From Bryopsis sp. KO-2023 (lineage: Eukaryota > Chlorophyta > Ulvophyceae > Bryopsidales > Bryopsidaceae): a stretch of DNA of 64,000 nt. The position numbers were made by a program, and so were the translations under genes. The notes below the pieces were generated by a model. It ran no database searches. It was not told the DNA's origin and saw only the letters and a program-made list of their open reading frames with translations. This document shows positions 1-11,440 of the stretch, in pieces (within the stretch, counting starts at the first letter, position 1; each line of letters begins with the position of its first letter). The stretch is from NCBI GenBank assembly GCA_030272585.1, contig BSYQ01000001.1, positions 868,001 through 932,000 on the forward strand, in the 5' to 3' direction.

Positions 1-1890
1 GGTCTGCACAGAATTCCAGACAAGGTTTGACACACATCTAGTTGCAAAGGCCTGAAGTGGGGGGAAATGCGTTTTGGGTTAGGTTGGGTTGGGGCATTCA
101 TGTGCTGCTTCGAAAGGTATTTCAACCCAATGTTCTACACAACCAAGGGTGAGTTGGGATGAGTCCATAATTCCTCTTAGCTCCAAAAGCCCCTGCAGGG
201 GAGCTGCTGCTCCTGACATGTACCAGTGTTTTTTTCCCTGATTTGTAATGTACATAGTCAAATCCTTGCAGAATCATGACCAAGAGGTGACAGGGTGGGG
301 ACGTCAATACTTCACCAGCAAACCCCCCTTTCCATTTATCAACCCAAGAGCCAGGTCGGGGGAGTGTGTGCGATTTGTAGTGAGAGACGACTGTCACCAT
401 GGCTGGGAAGGAATTCGAGGGGCGGTGCGACTATGTGTGTCACCTTGTAATACAATACTTGTTTTGCTGTTGGATTGTCGAGAAGTGCGAAGACAGCTGA
501 GAAAAACGTCGCACTGCTTGGAAAAAAGTGGCGGAGCAATGCTTCGAAACGACCTCAGAATCGGGGCTTAGCACTAGTGGGTTGCAATTGTATGCAATCG
601 AACGCATGGTTCGTGCTGGGGTTTGGGTCGAACCAACACTGTGAGTAGTGGGAAGCGACGACATTTGTTCAAGAAGGGGGAGGGGGCCAGTGGCATTGAG
701 GACATTGTCTGATTCACTAGTGTTTTGTAGAATTGGATCGTTAGGATTTGGTGATCTAGGGAAAGAACAGGGTTTCTTTCTTTGTGAGTGCACTTCATTT
801 CTTGTTTTGGGGGACATCTATTATTTCAGGACCATCGCTTTATTCTCTCCATCAATGATTTGCAATAGAGGCCTGGCTTCTTGGCATGTAAATACTCTGT
901 GTATGTGTGTGGTGTTGGAGCTGGTTTTTTTGGAGCATTTTGGTGGGTGCTGTATGCACAGCTGGACTTTTGTTTTGCCTCCATTTCAATGTTCCAGCAT
1001 CCTCAGCCGTGTCCCAGTGGAAGTAATGGTGTTTAGAACGAACTGATGGTATTAATATGAATAATATCCTAGTGCTGCTTATGACTGGATTTAGGGTGGG
1101 TGCATATATCATTTGGAAAGAAAGACCTGGGCTGATTCTTAGAGGTGTGACATAATCACTTTTGCATTACGATGGAACCTGCAACTGCTTGGGCATCCTT
1201 TTGCATTGACCATTGGCATAATTTGGTGGGGACTTTCATTTTTGTTTCGATTCATCCCTGACTCCCCTGTGGGTTGTTCGATCTGCCCATGCGGATTGGT
1301 ATGGAAAACAAGAGGAGAAGTGTGGCCCGGTTTCTTAACTGCATGGAGAAGAGAGGGGGTTAGAGTGCTCCTATGATAAAATGCAAGACATTGAATCGGG
1401 ACAGAGTGCTGTGTTGAGGTACCTTTTCTTCTTTTTCCCCGATTTGTCAAAAGAAAAAAGCTCGACTTCTTGCCAAGTGTGGCCGATTAGAGTTGGATTT
1501 GTTTTGCGCTGCACTTGTGCAAGTCAGCTGCACAACAGGACTGATGTATTATGACTTAACTCTGGAATATTGAAACCAAGCATTTCTAACCCCCCAAATA
1601 TCACAGAATGATCTCGAAAAGGCACAAACCCTCCCAACAATCAGCATCAAGGCCATATCTCTCACAAAATCTTATTGCATCAACAATTTATTCTTTTCTC
1701 ACTGGCTCCCCACCTTTCGCCCCTGCTCCGTGTAGTATTTTTTTGAGGGAAAGCATAAGCATCCGTCGGCGGCGTTTTTCTGAATTTCTGTCATTCTCAG
1801 GTGTCTCGCACAGCCTGGTTTTGATTTGACTAGCGTTTGGAATCATATAACAATGATTCAAGCGTTCGCGTCGAGACCTTTCGTGCCCTT
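1..1890. other. No gene recognised
   Basis: No open frame here has convincing coding character. Open frames exist on both strands but they overlap each other, lack recognisable motifs and do not link through plausible splice sites. The stretch could be intergenic DNA or the 5' flank of the decayed PABP-like locus that follows. Confidence 0.5.
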
Positions 1891-1937
1891 TGGTGGGCCA
1901 CTCCCGAGCTCTTGCAGAGCGAGGGGGTGGCCCACCA
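1891..1937. repeat. Long perfect-arm hairpin
   Basis: An 11-base arm at 1891-1901 (tggtgggccac) is matched exactly by its reverse complement at 1927-1937. The 25-base loop contains a smaller nested stem, gctct/agagc, around tgc. As RNA this would fold into a roughly 47-base hairpin with high GC arms. No family was recognised; it might be a structured UTR element, a small RNA precursor or a short foldback element. Confidence 0.6.
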
Positions 1938-2341
1938 GAGAATCATGTTTTCGGTTGGTTAGAGTTGATTAGAGTGTCTTCGGTTGGGCTGGGCTCATCG
2001 TCGTCGAGGACGAAGAGGGGCGGACGACTTCAAAAGCCAACAGGGTGGTGTTACTTCGGACTGGGGAGGTAGTGGATCCCCACAACGCTGGCGCGCCCGT
2101 TGTAGGTTGCATGTTCAGCGGAGGGAGTGGTCCGAGTGAGTGATCGGTGCGAGGTGCGAGTGAGTGAGTGAGGTGTGAGTTTTCTCCTCACTTGACGTCT
2201 TCCGATTTTTTTCCTGCTGTTGATTTATTTGTTGTTCGCTCTTTTGGTTTAACAGGTTCAAAGTGAAGCTTTCAACGCGCTCCGAGTGTGAAGATCGAAA
2301 GAGTGTGGTAATTCCTGGAGAAGCAACGAAGTGACGACTTC

Positions 2342-4485
2342 TTGCGAGCAAGGTTGGCCATAGCCCGGTGGGATCAGTTTGAGTTTTCGGAGATGAGGCG
2401 GAGCCTTAGCTACGCCTACGAGAACTTGTGCCGATACCGGGCATGGATCCCGGTGAGGCTCTCGGCTGCGGTGTTCGTTGCCCAACTTCTCTGGTGTCTA
2501 TTTCTGTCAAGTGGTGTTTTTCCGTCGCGGGTCAAGGTTGCGATCCATCCGCTGAGAAGTAGCATTTCCAAAGTGTTTCACTGTTTTTCTTCCCAAGTTC
2601 AGAGGCTGTCGAGGAAAACAAAGACGAAGACACGGACTTCCTCCCGATCCACACCAAAACCGACAAGTCCACCCGAAGAGCGGGGTCGGCAGCAAGGTGA
2701 GATCACGTTCCTCCCTCTATCATTCCTGGGACGGGCCGAAAGATCGGCTCGAGCATAGGAAAAGTTTGGTCGTTTTTTTTGCAGGGCCTGCCCATGGAGG
2801 TCGATTCTCGCACGCTGCACTATACTCTCGAAGTGCGGGGGAAGATCTCCTCGGCCGAGGTGGTTTAAGACGGGTCTGGAGTGAGCCTTTCCAAGGCCGT
2901 CGAGAAAGCCCACGGCATGCTTTTCAGCGGATCCAAAGTCGTCGTCGTGCGCCACCTTAGGAAAGACAATAACCCGTATCCTCAACTACCCAAAGAAACA
3001 AACAATACGTCGAGAAGCTCCCTAGAACGGTCGACAGTGTGGACGCGCGCTTTGGAAATTCTTCGATGAGTTCGGCGAAAGTCACCTGCGCCTCGCTTCC
3101 AGAGGTAGGCAATCGTGGGTGTGGCGAGTGGGGTTATCGTCCAGAGTATCGACCATTCGCATCCTAGCCCCTTGTGTGTTCTCTTCGCAGGGAGAAGGAT
3201 TGAGGAAAGGCTATGGATTCGTGAATTTGAAGGAACCCTGGTCCGCGCACGGGCGATCGAGAGCGCGGACGGTAGGACCATTGATGGAGTGGTGATGTTC
3301 GTCACCGAAGCGCAGAAGACATCGGACAGCCATAAAATGCTCCGCGAAAGGTGGGCGGCTGCAATCGATCCAGCGTCGAAATACCTCAACCTCAATGGGG
3401 GCCTGGTCGTCAGCGCAGGCGTCGATCAACTCTGTGCTGATCGATTTTTACATTGCTTGCAGATTTGAAAACATCCAATTTGGCGTGCAGCGAAAAATTC
3501 ATGGGAAGAATCTGTATGTGAAGAATATCGAGCCCAGCATCGATGACGAGTCTTTCAAGGCCATATTAGAAAGTTCACATTTTGGAGAAATCACTTCCTC
3601 CAGAAACCATCCAACTTTTCTGTTCACATGCATCTCTCCCATCACTCCAGACAACAGCGAAGGGGCAAATCCCACTAATGTCCTCCGGACTTGGAGCTTT
3701 GGCAGTCTATCCAATGCCAGCTCATTTCATGACGAATCCCCCCATGATCGCCAACCCCTTGATGCATCCTCCCAGCAACCCCGCTGAACACATGAATCGG
3801 ATGCCAGGAACTCCACCAGATGGGTTCCATCACAGAAGGGACTTGGACCAGATGTTGTTCAGGGATTTCGCAGCGTAAACACTCATGGCCAGGGCGGACG
3901 GGGTGGAACGCAAAGCGGTGGAAAATACCAAGGACGAGGTGGACGGTCCAACTCTGGGGGAAGAGGGAGAAGCTCCAACAGGGTATTACTTGCTGAACTA
4001 GCAAAACGATATTTTGTCATTTCACCTGCAGGTTAGGGATGGGGAGATCAATCTGGCTGAGTTTTCACAAGGATTTTGGATTTTTTTTTATTTTTCAGGC
4101 GATCCCTCAAGCCGCTTGCCATCAACCATCCGCCCCAAGAATGTATCCAGCTCCCCAGTTATTTCCCGGCCACATGACTATTACGAAGTGGTTTCCCTGG
4201 AAAAGCAGCGGAAAATCATGCTGGGGGAAACACTATATGCTCTCATCAGGATGCGCACCAGTATTGACAGAGCGGTGAAAAAATCACTGGAATGCTGCTG
4301 GAGCTGAAATAGGAGGACATGGTTGTGCTGTTGGAAAAGGCTGCCATGCTGAAAGAGAGAGTGGACGACGCTCTGAAGGTTGGTGTTCGCAACGTAATGG
4401 AGCACCCAGACAGCTTCTCTGCCTGGGGTCACCACCCGATTAGGGCCGACAGTGATGCCTTACTCAGAAAGAAGGGGTGGAAAGA
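2342..4485 (+). pseudogene. Decayed cytoplasmic poly(A)-binding protein (PABPC) gene
   Basis: The remains of a PABPC-type protein (four RRMs, linker, C-terminal MLLE domain) can be read in order on the plus strand. RRM1 keeps RRSLSYAYENL near 2396-2430. RRM2 keeps SLSKAVEKAHGML near 2885-2925. RRM3 keeps GLRKGYGFVNLKEPW near 3198-3242. The start of RRM4 keeps GKNLYVKNIEPSIDD near 3503-3550. A Gly/Arg-rich linker follows near 3880-3980, then the MLLE remnant (MLGETLYALI, KITGMLLEL) near 4218-4310. The copy is broken: an in-frame TAA and a missing RNP1 in RRM2, frame changes inside RRM3 near 3054 and 3250, loss of the rest of RRM4, and in MLLE a frameshift near 4272 followed by a TAG near 4310. 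Introns are retained (for example one ending at about 4099), so this is not a simple processed retrocopy. A badly assembled functional gene is less likely because lesions occur in every domain. Confidence 0.75.
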
Positions 4486-5046
4486 GTGATGCAGCACTGA
4501 ATGGTGCCAAGCCTGGCTGAGGAAGAGGTGGTTCTCCAATCGAAAGCGATGCCACCACCACTGCTGGATGCGAAACCTCGACAATTAGGGCTTGATTTTG
4601 CAAGTCCTCAGCTCTGGGACACCTCAAACGGGTCGGCTGGTTGGATTCGATGGGAGCTGAGGGGACTGAAATGAGGCCATCGCCGACAGATGCTAGTTCG
4701 TTTTGCAACTAGATTGCCTGGCATCTTGGCCAGGAAATATAGAAGGGGAGAACGCTGGGAAGGGATGAACTTGGTCCCGAGGTTCTTGGCTTGACTGGAG
4801 GAACCTTTAGACAACCAGAATCATCCATATTGAAAGATTGTATGCAAGGTGGGCAACCGCCACGGTGCTTCCCATGGAGTGCAGATATACACATAGAGTT
4901 TCGACCGCTGTCTTAAAAGCTGATTGACGAGGTGGCGGTTTCAGAGAACAGCAGATGTTTGCGCGGAAGACCAATGTTCCACCTGCTATGGAAGCCACAA
5001 GAGATGATGAAGGAAATAGGTCGAGTGAGTTGGATGCAGGGGGAAA
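4486..5046 (+). repeat. Imperfect tandem duplication, copy 1
   Basis: This segment recurs about 740-810 bases downstream. Shared landmarks are the block around 4548-4585 (reading KAMPPPLLDA), the block at about 4625-4720 (reading AGWIRWELRGLK then a stop), and the block at about 4945-5040 (reading NVPPAM followed by TRDDEGNRSSELDAGG). Both copies carry stops and indels in the shared frame. It lies directly behind the MLLE remnant of the PABP pseudogene and may be duplicated 3' material from that locus. Confidence 0.75.
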
Positions 5047-5214
5047 GAAGCTCAGGAAGATCCAGGTCACCCTGAGACACCGATCTAAGCGATTTGGAAA
5101 TATCCAGAAATCAGCTCTGCCTCAGGAGGTGACCGTCCTCGAGCTGCAGAGGAAAACTGCAGTTCGTAGATAGCAGTTTTCTTAAGTGAAAAAAAAGAGG
5201 TGGAAATAGTCGTG

Positions 5215-5855
5215 GGAGTGGTGCAGCAATGAATGATGCCAAGCCTGCAACAGCAAAGGAGGTGGTTCAACAGATTATAATAGAAAGCGATGCCGCCACC
5301 ACTACTGGATGCGGAGCCTCGACAATGGATGGCAACCCATGAATTCTGGTGAGGGCTTGAGTTTGGAATGTCCTGAGCTCTTGGACACCTCAAGCAGAGA
5401 GGAGAATTGATGGCTGGTTGGATTCGATGGGAACTGAGGGGACTGAAATGAGGCCATCGCCGACAGATGCTAGTTCGTATTGCAACTAGATTGCCTGGCA
5501 TGTTGACGAGGGAATCAGAATGGGAGAATGCTGGGAAGGGATGAACTGCGTCCCCAGGTTTTGGGCTTGGCTGGAGGAGTCTTTTGGTAACCAGAAACCA
5601 TATTTGAAGGTTGTATGCAAGGTGGGCAACTGCCGTGGTGCTTCCCATGGAGTACAGATATACACACAGAGTTTCAACCGCTTTCTTCAAAATTGATTTG
5701 CAAGGTGGTGGTTTTTGATATGGTATTTTTTTTTTTGTACAGACTTGAACCTTGGAGGACAGCAGATGTTTGCTCGAAAGAGCAATGTTCCACCTGCTAT
5801 GAAAGCCACGAGAGATGATGAAGGAAATAGGTCGAGCGAGTTGGATGCAGGGGGG
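5215..5855 (+). repeat. Imperfect tandem duplication, copy 2
   Basis: This is the second copy of the preceding block, longer by insertions (for example extra sequence near 5325-5360 and 5395-5410, and a T-rich insertion near 5725-5740). The 3' part, from the cagatgtttgc landmark at 5761, is the best conserved. The register changes from about 736 to 810 bases between the two copies, so they have diverged by several indels. Confidence 0.75.
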
Positions 5856-6269
5856 CCAGCCCCCAGTCCACCTGCAACACTGGAGTCAGCGCCACAACAT
5901 GTAGGATCGAATGAATCCGACGAAGCGAAACACTATGCAGCCAGGTATGTTTTCTTGGATGGTGGTGCATGTCCAAATTCGTTCTATCGTTTGATAATTT
6001 CTCATGGGCAAATCTTTCTATGGGTGTGTTGGCATTGGGATGCGGCCTTAAGCCACACCGTTCAATGTTTTTCAGGGTTCGATTTTTTTGGATGCCTCGG
6101 ATCGGTCAAGGAGAGAAAGGGCGATGAAGAGGAGGGAATGGCCATTGAAGGGCTGAAAAAAAAGGAGCCTATGTCCCAGCCAAGGAGGCTGGCGAATTGC
6201 ATATTATCTCGATGTTACTGTGGAGCCGCCACAAGCAAAGATTTTTTATTCCCCCCAAATGACCAGTAA
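5766..6269 (+). CDS. Uncertain open frame, hypothetical
   Basis: A 167-codon frame runs from an ATG at 5766 to a stop at 6269. The first part (reading FARKSNVPPAMKATRDDEG) is shared with copy 1 of the tandem duplication, where the frame soon ends, so duplication alone could explain it. A possible in-frame intron lies at about 5946-6075 (gtatgt ... ttttcag). The downstream half is acidic and Lys-rich (KERKGDEEEG) and then loses protein-like character. There is no family match; it may be an exon remnant rather than a gene. Confidence 0.25.
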   Translation: MFARKSNVPPAMKATRDDEGNRSSELDAGGPAPSPPATLESAPQHVGSNESDEAKHYAARYVFLDGGACPNSFYRLIISHGQIFLWVCWHWDAALSHTVQCFSGFDFFGCLGSVKERKGDEEEGMAIEGLKKKEPMSQPRRLANCILSRCYCGAATSKDFLFPPNDQ

Positions 6270-6715
6270 AAAAACACGCAAAAAAAAAAAAAACCAATAC
6301 AAAAAAAAAAGTAAAAACAAAAACAATACAAAAAAAAAAGTAGGGAAAAAAAAAAAAAAAAACAGTTAAAGAAAAAAGAAAAAAAAACAAAAGTAGGAAA
6401 AAAAGAAAAAAACAATAAAAAAAAATATAAAAAAAAACAATATACAAACATATAAACAGTATAAGAAAAAGAAAAAAGATATAAAAAAAATATACAGTAT
6501 GAAAAAAAAAAATCAAGAAGGAAAAAAAAAAGTAAAAAAAATATAAAAAACAATATAGGAAAATATAAACGATATAAGAAAAACAGTATAAAAAAAAGAA
6601 AAAAAAATATAAAAAAATTTACAGTATAGCAAAAAAAAAAAAAAAGAAAAATATAAACAACAATATAAAAAAACAGTATAACTAAAACAAAACAAAACAG
6701 TATAAAAAAAAAGGT
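6245..6715. repeat. A-rich low-complexity tract
   Basis: About 450 bases consist almost entirely of A runs broken by short interruptions such as cagtata, ataaac and gta. Motifs like aaaaacagtataaaa recur irregularly, so this is a degenerate simple repeat, not a clean satellite. The long Phe/Tyr-rich frames on the minus strand are artefacts of this composition. Confidence 0.85.
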
Positions 6716-7195
6716 GTGAAGGCGGTCTGATATGGTCACCAAGGCCAGAGCGTTGTCGACCTTCCGATATGAAAAAGAAAAATGCAAGAAAAATCAGTAA
6801 TCTGTTCAAGAGATGGTGGGACCGCAACACCCCAGTGCATCAAACTGCATCAGAAACATATGAAATGAAGCATCAGCATGTTTTGCAAAATTAAATCGGG
6901 TTTGGAGCCGATGGAGCTGAGCTGGCAAATTACTTGTGCTATCTATATGCGCGTTGCACAAGGTGGGGAAAGAATACAAACCCCAATCCTAATCAAATCA
7001 CTAATTTTGGATTGGAATACTCACAGGGATCAGCAATGATTGATACTAATGTTTTGAACCTGTAAGAGCAACGCTGGCACAATAGAGCCGGTCAACATCC
7101 ATAAGCAAATCCTGTATCGTATCATATGTATCTTTTTTAACTGTATCTTTTTTGTTGCCTGCTTCAGTGAGTTTTCATGAAGTCCAGAGTGAGTC

Positions 7196-9796
7196 TCTTC
7201 CATGAACAGAAGCAGAAGAGGAGATATTTCGGTGCAGCTACCGGACTTGGTCGAGAATCTGCCGTCAAGGAGCCAGCCCAGATGCTCGCCAGACAGGTAC
7301 CACGCTGCCCAATAGGGTACTCCATCTTGCATTGAAGCTTTCTTCTCATAGTTTCAGATCCAGTTGATTGGAGTTTTCCAACTGTTAATGCACTGGTTCC
7401 AACCCAGGTGCAAGATGCCCTCAAGGCAAAGGAAAACGCTGATGCCCCGGTCAGTGTTCTGAATGCCGAGCTGACAGCCACCAAGAATGCCATGCAGCAG
7501 GTGGGTGATGGTTTGTTGAAGAGGCAGTGGAATAGACACGGCCACAATTAAGGAACAGCATGCACTGTCTTGTCTTTGTTGAATATGCTGGCTTCTGTTA
7601 TATAATGGGGTATATGCTGCCAATTCAGGCTAAAGCTGGGATGGATGAGGAAAATCCATTCCGTGAGGAAGTCATGGAGGCAGTTGCACAGCCTCGTGGT
7701 GCCACTTATAATGTTGGTGATGAAGTGGCCTCTGCCCAGCATAATGCTGAGTCATAATCACAATCATAATCTCTTCCTTCTTGATCTGAAGGAAGAGAGG
7801 CACAAAAGCCGGAGTCAAGTGAGTGGCCAAACCCCCTGCAGGAGTACTTAATCTTCTGGACGCCATTCCATGGTGTTTTTTTCAGCTGAAACTGTTTGTT
7901 TTGTGTCTTTGGTTGACGAAGTGTCTTTCTGTTCACAGGCATGAGTTCCAGAGCTTGTCAGGACAGCCTCTTGGAAGAGTTTCAAAAAATGGTGCCCAAG
8001 GTGCTGGAAACGATCAAAGGGGTGCTCAGATGAAGACTCAAGCTGCGGGCTCCGATAGGTGTATCAGAGCTCAAGATGCTGCTAAGAAGGCTGAGAGAGA
8101 AGCAGAAATCAGGGCACAGGCTTCTCTAAGACAAATCAGATTCTGGGACGAGACGCCTCAGGGTGATGGCGCCCAGTCCCCCAAAGCGTGGTGCCGGCAG
8201 TGATGTTGTCATCTGAGCCCAGGATGCTGCCTAGGAAGCTGAGAGAGAGGCAAAAATCAGGGCCGCTGCAAGGCAGACCAGGTCTTGGGATGAGAGGTCT
8301 CAAGGTGCTGGCAGCCAGGCAAAGTCCTGGGATGAGTGTCGTAGTTCTCCTGCAGCCCGTAGAAGGAATGCCAGTATGAAAAGGAACATCAGGGCTGGAG
8401 CTGCTTCTAGAGAGGCTGCTAGAGAGAGAGAGAGGGGCAAAGATCAGAGCTCAGGCTTCTGCAAAGCAAACCAGGTCCTGGAACGAGAGGGCTCAGGGTG
8501 GTGACAGGCAGACCAGTTCCAGGTTCTGGGATGAACGTCGTGCCCCTGCGTCTCCAAGGGGGGGATGGCGCTGAAAATGCCATCAGAGCTCAATCTGGTG
8601 CCAAGGAGGCAGAGATCAGGGCCCAACATGCAGCGAGACAGACAAGGCCCTGGGACAAAGGGGCTCAGGGTGGCGGTAGGCCAGCCAGGTGGTGATGGCG
8701 CTGAAAATGCTATCAGAGCTCAATCTGGTGCGAACGAGGCAGAGATCAGGGCCCAACATGCAGCGAGACAGACAAGGCCTTGGGACAAAGGGGCTCAGGG
8801 TGGCGGTAGGCCAGCCAGGTGGTGATGGCGCTGAAAATGCCATCAGATCTCAAGCTGGTGCCAAGGAGGCAAAGATCATCAGGGCCCAACATGCAGCGAG
8901 ACAGACAAGGCCCTGGGGCAAACGGGCTCAGGGTGGCGGCCGACAGACCAAGTCCTGGGATGAGAGGCCTCGGGGTGGTGGCGGCAGAGGTCCTGCTGCC
9001 ACCGAAGAGCCCGCTGCCCCTGCTACGCCAAATGCTTCCGGTCTGGACAAGAAGAAGAGGAGACTTGTACAGATATTTCAACGAACGCTTTTGCCTGCTG
9101 GACTGGATGCTTCTGGGGCGTCGGCCCTGGAGCCTACCGAGGCACCTGTGGATTCCTACATTGGGGTTTTGAACGGAGAAGATCGAGAGCTTTTTGGAGG
9201 ATGCACTGGGAATGGACCTGATCAGGACGTCTCTTGCGACAAGGACCTGGTGAGCTTCACTTCCACTTTTCTGAAACACTTTTTTTTTCTTCAGAAAAGT
9301 GGAAATTTCTGTTGGGTATTCTCAGTGTTGATGAATACACATTTTCAATGCCCACATTTTTATAGTTTTTGAAAAATGACCAGGTTTTGTCCATTTTTCA
9401 AACCTTGTCTTCGCAAAAAAAAAATTACATTTTTTTTTGTTCTGGGGGTATTCTTCGCAGGCCTGCACGCCTGTTCTCACCCCTGCTGAAGGGTCCAATT
9501 CTGGGAAGAGGTTAGAGCGCGTTGGCATGTGTGCCATCATTCCTCCACATGGAGCCTACAGCTTCAATTCTGAATACAATATCGAACCCCCGATTGCGTA
9601 CTTCCCATTGACTGGCGCCAACGTGGACAACTGGCCGTTTCCCACTTTTAAGGGCCTTCCATCTGGCAAAGTGGAGTTTGTGGAGGAGTATGTTTTCAGA
9701 AGCGTCTTGAGATGTAGTCAGGTGTGCAACCGACTTAAAGCAAAGAATCATGGCATGGATTTTGAGAATATTCATCTGGATTCTTCTGAAACGTAG
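7196..9796 (+). CDS. Candidate repeat-containing gene or gene remnant, function unknown
   Basis: Several exon-like blocks lie in series. One is near 7205-7301, one at 7352-7500 (reading DPVDWSFPTVNALVPTQ, bounded by tttcag and gtgggtg), one near 7630-7756 ending in a TAA, and one near 7940-8200 (Ala/Arg/Gln-rich, with AAKKAEREAEIRAQ). Then come the 130-bp tandem units, a Gly/Ala/Pro-rich segment near 8950-9050 and a more ordinary protein segment at 9462-9796 ending in a TAG (reading VGMCAIIPPHGAYSFNSEY). A motif like ARQTRSWDER recurs in different frames. In-frame stops (for example near 8210 and 8230) and repeat units that are not multiples of three argue against one intact protein. No family is recognised. 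It could be a decaying gene or a gene whose introns I cannot place. Confidence 0.3.
8561..8957 (+). repeat. 130-bp tandem repeat, three units
   Basis: Unit 1 is 8561-8690, unit 2 is 8691-8820 and unit 3 begins at 8821 with a 3-base insertion (agatcatcagg). Units 1 and 2 differ at only a few positions, so the duplication is recent. Each unit encodes a stretch resembling AEIRAQHAARQTRPWDKGAQ. Because 130 is not divisible by three, successive units fall in different frames. More degraded relatives of the same unit extend upstream to about 8050. Confidence 0.9.
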
Positions 9797-10684
9797 GATT
9801 ATGTCATAAGCCTATGTTTTGTGTTGGTGCCATCAGAACCCTCGCAGACTGCTGCCAGACAAACCAGGTCTTGGGATAAGAGGTCTCAGGGTGCCAACAG
9901 GTGGACCAAGTCCTGGGATGAACATTCCACGAGTGTCCCTGCCTCCAATGGCCTACCAGCCCAGGAGTTTCAATGTCAGTTCTGCTGAATGGCTCCGTCT
10001 CCTGAGCGAGCCAGAATCAGGGAGAAAGAGCCTGTTCATCATCAACCCCCATGGCCTCGTGGCTCTCTACTCCTCCTCGTCTATGTTCGTGTTGTTTTCT
10101 TCAACGAGATCACTGCTTGAGCGAAAAATAAGGCGGAAGTAAGTATCGACATGGTGGTGATTTTGAGCCTTCTCTGATGTGTGTGTGTGTGTCTGTGTGA
10201 TCTGCAAAAAATATTATTGAACACAATACAAATTTGTGCTATGCTTTGTGCTTGATTATTGTTCATGTAGATGCTATAAAAATTGTTGCTTCAGGAGTAC
10301 GTCTGAATATTCAAGTGCTTTCTGAACTTGGGGTTTTTTGTGTGCAGGTAGGCTGAGAACAAAACCAACACGAAAAGGGGGAAAAGAGCAAAGGGCCAAA
10401 AAACAGTTGGTACCCGCCTCCAAGGGGCTTCGTCCCTCTGAGCCTTCCCATCGCTCCTCCCGCCCCCTTATTTCCCCAGTGTAGGGCCCAAGAGACCCCC
10501 AGCGGATCACCCCCTGGCCCCCAAGAGGCCCTCCGCGGTCAAAACCCAGCTCCAAAAACCTGCCAATGCTCAATGCCCAGCCGCCAAGTGTGAAAGGTAT
10601 TGTAACGGTTGGTTATCGCAGCACTCGAGCTGGAACTACAAGAGTAGTTGCCATGCTTCCTGCAGCTGAAAAAGGGAAGGTTGC
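9797..10684. other. No gene recognised
   Basis: A relic of the ARQTRSWDKR-like repeat is readable near 9845-9920, followed by stops in every frame. A (TG)n microsatellite lies at about 10,178-10,200. The rest shows no supportable coding or RNA feature. Confidence 0.5.
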
Positions 10685-10850
10685 AAGAGTGCAACGTGTA
10701 GGAGCAGCGTGCGAGAGTGCGGCGTGTAGGAGTGCAGCGTGCAGCGGTGCAGCGTGCAGCGGTGGATGCAGCGTGCAGCAGTGCAGAGGTGCAGCGGTGC
10801 AGCGGTGTAGAGGTGCAGAGGTGCAGAGGTGCAGAGGTGCAGTAGTGCGA
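10685..10850. repeat. 9-bp minisatellite (gtgcagcgg/gtgcagagg)
   Basis: About eighteen imperfect copies of a 9-base unit, gtgcagNgN with variants gtgcagcgt, gtgcagcgg and gtgcagagg. The array is cleanest at its right end, where gtgcagagg repeats four times in a row. A nine-base unit keeps frame, so long artificial Cys/Ala/Arg-rich frames appear on both strands; no start or flanking coding signal supports them. Confidence 0.9.
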
Positions 10851-11284
10851 CACCCTTGGAGTCACGACTACAACCAAGCTCGATGGAGTTTGATGGATGA
10901 TGATGTGGCAGCCATCAAAGTCGAGTTGTCAATTGGACGTGTGAGTTCTCGTGGAATAGGGGCACGTTCACAGTTGAGGTGGCAAGGAGATGTGTGAATT
11001 CCTAGTGAATAGTGACACGTCGACAGGAACAAGGGTTTGATGCGCTGTGGCGCTAGGGTATAAGAGTGTGGAAGGAAAAGGTCGTTGTATCTTCTTTATA
11101 ACTTTATTCTTGTAAGGAAGTTCTATCTAACGAGACGCTTGAGGAAGGCACTCGTCCTCCTCTAGGAGGGCGAGGGGACCTTGAAAAAAGTAGCTCGTTT
11201 CAGGTATGCCATCAATGCTAAACAGCACATAACTCTGCCTTGTCTTTACTATTTTTTGTGGTTGTAATCATTTCATTGAAACTG

Positions 11285-11440
11285 TTTTTTAATAAGTTGA
11301 TGAGTTGAGTGGTTTAAGTTGTTTTTATTTATTTTTAAACTGTTTTTATTTATTTTTAAGAAGTTTTTATTTATTTTTAAACTGTTTTTATTTATTTTTA
11401 AACTGTTTTTATTTATTTATTTTATTTTTCTTTTGATGTC
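11285..11440. repeat. T-rich tandem repeat, about 21-23 bp unit
   Basis: The unit resembles actgtttttatttattttta and is repeated about five times (11,338-11,425), with one variant starting aagaag. It is purely AT-rich and non-coding in appearance. Confidence 0.85.

Noticed and set aside
6169-6830. Long Phe/Tyr-rich minus-strand frames
   Set aside because: They are the direct translation of the A-rich low-complexity tract; no normal amino-acid composition and no start context.
10539-10997. Cys/Ala/Arg/His-rich frames on both strands
   Set aside because: Produced by the 9-bp minisatellite, whose period keeps all frames open.
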